10,588 bases of DNA from Alphaproteobacteria bacterium. Its GTDB lineage: Bacteria; Pseudomonadota; Alphaproteobacteria; Rhizobiales; Beijerinckiaceae. The stretch lies in the NCBI GenBank assembly GCA_009921785.1, contig RFXE01000045.1:1-10588 (forward strand), given 5' to 3'. Of the stretch, positions 6,507-10,588 are shown one piece after another. How positions within the stretch are numbered: the stretch's first letter is position 1; each line of letters opens with the position of its first letter. Both the position numbers and the translations under genes were made by a program. The notes beneath the pieces are model-generated. The model was not told where the DNA came from. It saw nothing but the letters and a program-made list of their open reading frames with translations, and made no database searches.

Positions 6507-7841
6507 ATGGTTGAAATTCCTCGCCCAAAATCTGAAAAAGCACCTCACAAGGCCGCGCTATCGCTGCCCTATCCGCGTCAAACAACGCGGATTTCCGGTC
6601 GCGCGACCTATAGTTTTATAATTATTCTGGCTATTAGTGTGGTCATCCTTGTCGGATGGGCAGCCACAACAGAAATCGACCGTGTAACACGCGGACAAGG
6701 TCGTATAGTACCGCAACTCCAGAACCAGATCGTGCAGCATTTTGAAGGAGGTATCCTTACGGAAATTCTTGTCCGCGAAGGCGACAAAGTTACGCGCGGC
6801 GAATCTCTTCTGCGCATCGATAATAGTTTTTCGCGGTCTGAGCTGGCACAAGCCGAACTCGAAATTAAAGCACGCCGTGCAAAAATGATTAGACTGACGG
6901 CGGAAGTCGGTGGCGCGGAGAGTGTTGAATTCCCTGCGGATCTTGAAACTGAAATACCAAAAATCGTTGATCGTGAGCGTGAAGTTTTTGCGGGACGGCG
7001 CCAGACACTCACAGAACAGATCGGCATTCTTGAAGATCAATTTAAGCAAAAATCTCTCGACCTTGCAGAAGCCAAATCGCGATGGGCGAATACGATTACG
7101 GAACGCGATCTTGTCAATCGGCGTGTAACAAATTTGCGCCGTCTCGCAGCAGCAGGAGCGTTCTCAGCAAATGATCTGATCGATAACGAGAGATCACTCC
7201 AACAAATTGAACAAAAATTATCAGATCTTGTTCACGAAATTCCACGCGACGAGGCGGCAATGAGCGAGATCAATCGGCGAATGGGTGAGGCGCGGTCTCG
7301 CTTCAGATCGGACGCGGACAAAGAACGGTCAGAGACTGAACTCCAAATAGCAAAGCTTGAAGAAACGATTTCTGCACTCAAAGATAGAAGCCTGAGATCA
7401 GAAGTTGTTGCCCCCATCGATGGCTTCGTGAACAAGCTCCACGTTACGACGGTCGGTGGTGTGGTTAAATCGGGTGAGCCGCTTGTCGAAATTGTTCCTG
7501 CCGATGCGGCTGTGGCGGTTGAAGCACGAATTGCGCCGAGTGATCGCGGCGATATCTGGCCCGGTCAAAAAGCTGTCGTAAAAGTTTCTGCCTATGACTT
7601 CTCAGTCTATGGCGGCCTTGCTGGGAAGGTGGTCGATATCTCTGCTGACGCTCTACAAGATGAACGCGGCGCGCCATATTTCCGCGTAAGACTTGAAGCG
7701 GAAGCAAAAGATTTTGGCCCAGGAAAACCGGTATCGCCGGGGATGCTAGCAGAAGTGGATATTTTGATCGGCCGCCGGACGGTGCTCGAATCCTTGCTCC
7801 GCCCGGTACGCCAAATTCGTGACAACGCGTTGAGACAGTAA
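6507..7841 (+). CDS. HlyD/LapC/SiiD-type membrane fusion protein of a type I secretion system
   Basis: A 444-residue periplasmic adaptor linking the ABC exporter to an outer-membrane channel. It has a short cytoplasmic N-terminus, one membrane anchor at about 35-52, then the family order: first lipoyl half at about 64-106 (GQGRIVPQLQNQIVQHFEGG is typical of the HlyD group), a long helical hairpin of Glu/Arg/Leu-rich heptads at about 108-295, the second lipoyl half at about 298-331 (VVAPIDGFVNKLHV), and a beta-barrel ending in SPGMLAEVDILIGRRTVLESLLRP, the usual C-terminus. Length is normal. It is divergent from the ABC gene across a 190-base AT-rich spacer. The only ATG available has no good ribosome site: AGG lies 14 bases upstream. 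No clear -35/-10 pair was found. Its stop is 8 bases from the convergent phaB stop. Confidence 0.95.
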   Translation: MVEIPRPKSEKAPHKAALSLPYPRQTTRISGRATYSFIIILAISVVILVGWAATTEIDRVTRGQGRIVPQLQNQIVQHFEGGILTEILVREGDKVTRGESLLRIDNSFSRSELAQAELEIKARRAKMIRLTAEVGGAESVEFPADLETEIPKIVDREREVFAGRRQTLTEQIGILEDQFKQKSLDLAEAKSRWANTITERDLVNRRVTNLRRLAAAGAFSANDLIDNERSLQQIEQKLSDLVHEIPRDEAAMSEINRRMGEARSRFRSDADKERSETELQIAKLEETISALKDRSLRSEVVAPIDGFVNKLHVTTVGGVVKSGEPLVEIVPADAAVAVEARIAPSDRGDIWPGQKAVVKVSAYDFSVYGGLAGKVVDISADALQDERGAPYFRVRLEAEAKDFGPGKPVSPGMLAEVDILIGRRTVLESLLRPVRQIRDNALRQ

Positions 7842-7851
7842 AGACTGCCTC
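7832..7851 (-). terminator. Possible hairpin across the convergent HlyD/phaB stops
   Basis: GAGACAGT (7832-7839) and ACTGCCTC (7844-7851) face each other across a 4-base loop and overlap both stop codons. In the minus-strand transcript the single irregular position becomes a G-U pair, giving 8 continuous pairs; in the plus transcript it is an A-C mismatch. No T-tract follows on either side, so it may mark or stabilise the phaB mRNA end more than act as an intrinsic terminator. Confidence 0.3.
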
Positions 7852-8575
7852 AAATCATATATTGACCACCATTCGCCGATATCGTGGAGCCGGTAATAAA
7901 GCCCGCATCATCGGCCGCAAGGAACGTTACCGCACGAGCAATTTCATCAGGTTCGCCGAGTCGGCCTGTGGGGATATGCGGGAGTATGTTTTTCTCGACG
8001 ACTGCCGGATCAATCGCCTTCACCATGTCAGTCGCGATGTAACCGGGGCAAATGGCATTCACTGTAATGCCAACACGCGCGCCTTCTTGCGCCAAGGCTT
8101 TAACGAAGCCAAGATCGCCCGCTTTCGAAGATGAATAATTAACTTGGCCCATCTGACCTTTTTGGCCATTGACCGACGAGATGCAAATCACGCGGCCGAA
8201 TTTCCGCGCGCGCATCCCTTCCCAGACAGGACGTGTCATATTGAAGAGTGATGTGAGATTGGTATTGATCACCGCGTCCCACATGTCCTTGGTCATTTTG
8301 TGAAACATCGCATCGCGCGTGATGCCAGCGTTGTTGACAAGAATTTCAACCGGACCATGCGCGGCTTCAACTTTGGCAATGCCTGCGACGCACGCATCAT
8401 AATTTGAAACGTCCCATTTATAGGTCGGGATGCCTGTTTCTTTTGTGAATGCCGCCGCCGCTTCATCATTGCCGGCATAATTAGCCGCCACTGTATAACC
8501 AGCTTTTTTCAAGCCGATGGAAATGGCTGCGCCAATACCGCGCGACCCCCCCGTTACCAATGCAACACGTGCCAT
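7850..8575 (-). CDS. phaB: Acetoacetyl-CoA reductase PhaB
   Basis: A 241-residue cytoplasmic short-chain dehydrogenase that reduces acetoacetyl-CoA with NADPH to (R)-3-hydroxybutyryl-CoA, the monomer for polyhydroxybutyrate synthase. Visible motifs are the nucleotide-binding TGGSRGIG (8-15), NNAG (81-84), catalytic Ser134 in ISSVNGQKGQMGQ, and YxxxK with Tyr147 and Lys151. The GQKGQMGQVNYSSSKAG stretch and the C-terminal GSTISANGGQYM are typical of PhaB as opposed to FabG. The reading frame stays open upstream to 8686, but ATG at 8573-8575 is chosen because GGGAGGG lies 6 bases before it and the family begins there; the extra codons are just the intergenic hairpin read through. It lies 65 bases after phaA and is presumably co-transcribed with it. 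Confidence 0.96.
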   Translation of the reverse strand: MARVALVTGGSRGIGAAISIGLKKAGYTVAANYAGNDEAAAAFTKETGIPTYKWDVSNYDACVAGIAKVEAAHGPVEILVNNAGITRDAMFHKMTKDMWDAVINTNLTSLFNMTRPVWEGMRARKFGRVICISSVNGQKGQMGQVNYSSSKAGDLGFVKALAQEGARVGITVNAICPGYIATDMVKAIDPAVVEKNILPHIPTGRLGEPDEIARAVTFLAADDAGFITGSTISANGGQYMI

Positions 8576-8599
8576 GAACGGCCCTCCCTTTTTTAGAAG

Positions 8600-8632
8600 C
8601 GGGAAGAGACGTTTTTTCTCTTCCCGTTTTTT
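8600..8632 (+). terminator. Strong hairpin plus T-tract between phaA and phaB, in plus orientation
   Basis: CGGGAAGAGA (8600-8609) pairs with TCTCTTCCCG (8617-8626) over a 7-base loop, and six T follow at 8627-8632. On the plus strand this is a textbook intrinsic terminator. The flanking genes, however, both run on the minus strand, where the A-tract precedes the stem and no T-tract follows. It would stop antisense transcription entering phaA. In the sense transcript the same hairpin could instead stabilise phaA mRNA or set the phaA/phaB ratio; it lies 12 bases upstream of the phaB ribosome site and does not cover it. Confidence 0.65.
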
Positions 8633-8640
8633 GATCTTAA

Positions 8641-9819
8641 TTAGCGCTCGACAGTTAAAGCGATGCCCATGCCGCCGCCAATGCACAAGGTCGCTAGACC
8701 TTTCTTCGCATTGCGCTTCTGCATTTCGTGAAGGAGAGTTACGAAAACCCGTGAGCCCGACGCGCCGATCGGGTGGCCGATAGCAATCGCTCCGCCATTC
8801 ACATTCACTTTATCCGTATCCCAACCGAGATCTTTGTTCACGGCAATTGCTTGCGCGGCAAACGCCTCGTTTGCTTCGATGAGATCAAGATCGCCAATTT
8901 TCCAACCGGCTTTTTCAAGTGCCTTGCGCGACGCAGGGATAGGACCCGAGCCCATGATGGCAGGATCGACACCGGCAGTTGCCCATGAGGCAACGCGCGC
9001 GAGCGGTGTAAGGCCACGCCTTGAGGCTTCTTTGGCTGTCATCAACACAAGTGCCGCGGCACCGTCATTGATACCTGAAGCATTACCTGCCGTTACCGTG
9101 CCCTCTTTCGAAAAAGCGGGCTTCAATTTCTGCATGCCCTCAAAAGTCGTGCCGTGACGAATATATTCGTCATCACTGACAACGACATCGCCCTTCTTCG
9201 AGCTGACCGTCACCGCGACGATCTCATCACGGAATTTACCGGCTTTCTGCGCGGCTTCGGCTTTGTTCTGCGAGCCGACTGCAAATTCATCCTGTTCGTC
9301 GCGACTGATCTGCCATTTGGTGGCAATGTTCTCGGCCGTCGTACCCATGTGATAGCCTTGGAACGCATCAAGCAAGCCATCACGCAGCATGGAATCAAGG
9401 AACTTCATATCGCCCATCTTCGTGCCGTTACGTAGATGCGCGACATGCTGGGACTGCGACATAGATTCCTGGCCCCCCGCGACGATGATATTGGCGTCAC
9501 CATTAGCGATCTGCTGCAAGCCAACCGCGACAGCGCGAAGTCCCGATCCGCATAATTGATTGAGCCCCCAGGCCGTGGCTTCCTGCGGGATGCCAGCCTT
9601 CATGGCGGCCTGACGAGCGGGGTTTTGACCCTGACCTGCCGTTAGAATTTGACCAAGAATAACTTCGTCGACTTCGACGGCTTCGACCTTAGCGCGAGTC
9701 AGAGCGGCCTTGATAGCAATTGCGCCCAACTCATGCGCTGGAATTGACGATAACGCCCCATTGAACGATCCAACCGGAGTGCGGGCAGCACCTACAATCA
9801 CGATATCTTCGGATGCCAT
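8641..9819 (-). CDS. phaA: Acetyl-CoA acetyltransferase (beta-ketothiolase) PhaA
   Basis: A 392-residue cytoplasmic biosynthetic thiolase that condenses two acetyl-CoA to acetoacetyl-CoA, the first step of polyhydroxybutyrate synthesis. The nucleophilic cysteine is Cys90 in LNQLCGSGLRAV, the NEAF motif is at 317-320, His349 lies in AIGHPIGASGSR, and the second catalytic cysteine is Cys379 in TLCIGGGMGIAL. Full length and no irregularities. The start at 9817-9819 has an excellent ribosome site, AGGAGG, five bases upstream. It is the first gene of the phaA-phaB unit, divergent from phaR. Close relatives serve in fatty-acid or ketone pathways, but the phaB and phaR neighbours settle the role. 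Confidence 0.97.
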   Translation of the reverse strand: MASEDIVIVGAARTPVGSFNGALSSIPAHELGAIAIKAALTRAKVEAVEVDEVILGQILTAGQGQNPARQAAMKAGIPQEATAWGLNQLCGSGLRAVAVGLQQIANGDANIIVAGGQESMSQSQHVAHLRNGTKMGDMKFLDSMLRDGLLDAFQGYHMGTTAENIATKWQISRDEQDEFAVGSQNKAEAAQKAGKFRDEIVAVTVSSKKGDVVVSDDEYIRHGTTFEGMQKLKPAFSKEGTVTAGNASGINDGAAALVLMTAKEASRRGLTPLARVASWATAGVDPAIMGSGPIPASRKALEKAGWKIGDLDLIEANEAFAAQAIAVNKDLGWDTDKVNVNGGAIAIGHPIGASGSRVFVTLLHEMQKRNAKKGLATLCIGGGMGIALTVER

Positions 9820-10082
9820 TATATCCTCCTTGGCGCAATTAACCCCAGACGAGACCGGGAGAGAGCCCCACCCTTAAGTGGCGGGCATTTTATAAATTCA
9901 AATCTTCTTCGCGGGACCTACGGCGTCCGTCAAGGCCAATACGGGATCTATGATAGACGGCTTTAGTCGTAGTCCCCGGGGGGATGCTTGCTTTTGATGC
10001 GGTTTTCCTGTCCAACTAATTGAAATTCCGATATTTCGGGCTTTGGCTCCGAATGAGTATTGAGCAAGGACAGTCAGACCCT
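9820..10082. other. phaA-phaR divergent intergenic region
   Basis: No gene is seen in this 263-base stretch. Reading from phaA, it holds the AGGAGG ribosome site (9825-9830), a small inverted repeat CCAC/GTGG around CTTAAG near 9870-9885, an AT-rich ATTTTATAAATTC patch, a C/G block with CCCCGGGG, and the putative phaR promoter. I found no convincing -35/-10 pair for phaA: a minus-strand TTGACG near 9930 has no -10 box at a suitable distance. In rhizobia PhaR binds its own and pha promoters, so PhaR sites are expected here, but I cannot point to one with confidence. Confidence 0.5.
9994..10022 (+). promoter_or_regulatory. Putative phaR promoter
   Basis: TTGATG (9994-9999) and TAATTG (10017-10022) are 17 bases apart, 60 bases before the phaR start used here. 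The -10 box overlaps an in-frame TTG at 10020, which argues that this TTG is not the translation start. Match to consensus is moderate. Confidence 0.42.
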
Positions 10083-10568
10083 ATGACGACCACCGATCAA
10101 CCCATCGTCATCAAGAAATACGCTAATCGCCGCCTCTATCACACGGGCACCAGCACCTATGTCACGCTCGAAGATTTGGCCACCATGGTCAAACGGGGCG
10201 ATAATTTTGCTGTCTTTGATGCCAAGTCCGGCGAAGACATTACAAGATCCGTCTTAGTGCCGACCTATCTTGAAAACTCAATCAAGATGTTGACCGAAAA
10301 TCAGTCCAAATTTCGAGATCAATTTGCAAGCACTTTCGGTAAAGACGCCTTTGGTATGATGGAAGAGCTCGGCCAAAAGAACATGGAAATGTTCCGGGAG
10401 GCCTTTTCGATGTTTTCTCCCTTTACGAAAATGACCGCGCCTTCAGCAGCTTCCGATGCAGAGAAAACCGCTTCTACAGGCGAAACATCTCGATCGGATG
10501 ACCTTACGGCATTAAAGCAACAAATCGCCGATATGCAGAAGAAGCTCGACCGGATGGGCGGCGCTTAA
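10083..10568 (+). CDS. phaR: PHA synthesis regulator PhaR, internally shortened
   Basis: A 161-residue DNA-binding regulator of polyhydroxyalkanoate metabolism, thought to sense polymer granules and repress phasin and pathway genes. The N-terminal DNA-binding domain is clear: IVIKKYANRRLYHTGTSTYV followed by TLEDLATMVKRGDNFAVFDAKSGEDITRSVL. In known PhaR proteins this is followed by about 34-35 residues (TQII..EEE..., then a FLRQLIxFYGxxMQ-like helix) before a (V/G)xYLE segment. Here TRSVL runs directly into VPTYLENSIKMLTENQSKFRDQF, so that block is missing with the frame intact. The C-terminus has a Met/Phe-rich helix and a terminal coiled coil (LTALKQQIADMQKKLDRM). The ATG at 10083 is preferred by homology, with AAGGA 12 bases upstream; ATG at 10053 is possible and adds ten residues. 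Confidence 0.9.
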   Translation: MTTTDQPIVIKKYANRRLYHTGTSTYVTLEDLATMVKRGDNFAVFDAKSGEDITRSVLVPTYLENSIKMLTENQSKFRDQFASTFGKDAFGMMEELGQKNMEMFREAFSMFSPFTKMTAPSAASDAEKTASTGETSRSDDLTALKQQIADMQKKLDRMGGA

Positions 10569-10570
10569 CC

Positions 10571-10588
10571 TAACGTAATATTACGTTA
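10571..10588. repeat. Perfect 18-bp palindrome at the window end
   Basis: TAACGTAATATTACGTTA reads the same on both strands and starts two bases after the phaR stop codon. It reaches the last base of the window, so the symmetry may extend further. It could be the stem of a hairpin ending the phaR transcript, but it has no central loop and is AT-rich, which fits a protein-binding site just as well. Confidence 0.6.

Noticed and set aside
6558..7049. 163-codon minus-strand open frame inside the HlyD gene, and similar long antisense frames (for example 747-1181 plus)
   Set aside because: They lie wholly within strongly supported genes, show no recognisable domain, and have odd residue composition typical of antisense frames.
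8576..8686. N-terminally extended PhaB starting at 8686
   Set aside because: The extra 37 codons read through the phaA end and the intergenic hairpin. The ATG at 8573-8575 has a strong GGGAGGG site and matches the family N-terminus.
9975..9998. Sigma54 promoter before phaR (GG...TTGC spacing)
   Set aside because: The TTGC half fits, but the -24 half is only a run of G and shares too few positions with TGGCACG.
10020..10082. Upstream TTG start for PhaR
   Set aside because: The TTG overlaps a plausible -10 box, has no ribosome site, and the added residues do not resemble PhaR.

Overview
This window looks like chromosome of an alphaproteobacterium, most likely of the order Hyphomicrobiales (Rhizobiales). 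The evidence is a phaA-phaB pair with phaR divergent from it, a classic rhizobial arrangement, plus family-typical protein sequences and intermediate GC. I cannot name the genus.

Left edge (1-276): the 5' half of a tRNA-Gln(TTG) gene on the minus strand is cut by the window start. A complete tRNA-Pro(CGG) gene lies on the plus strand. Both have plausible sigma70-type promoters in the short gap between them.

Middle (289-7841): a secretion locus. Read on the minus strand, a probable operon runs: type I secretion ABC transporter with a degenerate C39-like N-terminal domain; MotB/SiiA-like protein with one membrane segment and an OmpA-like C-terminus; MotA/ExbB/SiiB-like four-helix channel protein with a long cytoplasmic tail; and a small protein that may be a degenerate PilZ domain. 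The HlyD/LapC-type membrane fusion protein is transcribed divergently. The intergenic region between them holds a 31-bp imperfect dyad and a 12-bp palindrome. An RTX-type ABC exporter and adaptor next to a MotA/MotB-like proton-channel pair matches the logic of Salmonella SPI-4 (siiAB with siiCDF exporting the giant adhesin SiiE). The proteins here look much larger and differently built. No outer-membrane TolC-like protein and no exported substrate is in the window.

Right part (7850-10568): polyhydroxyalkanoate metabolism. phaA (acetyl-CoA acetyltransferase) and phaB (acetoacetyl-CoA reductase) are on the minus strand, and phaR, the polymer-responsive regulator, is divergent on the plus strand. 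PhaA condenses two acetyl-CoA, PhaB reduces acetoacetyl-CoA to (R)-3-hydroxybutyryl-CoA, and PhaR would tune the pathway to polymer level. This PhaR appears to lack an internal block of about 34-35 residues. The window ends in a perfect 18-bp palindrome just after phaR.

Most interesting points: the Sii-like motor-coupled exporter in an alphaproteobacterium, the exact 52-residue repeats in its MotB-like subunit, the operator-like dyad between the divergent transcripts, and the shortened PhaR.
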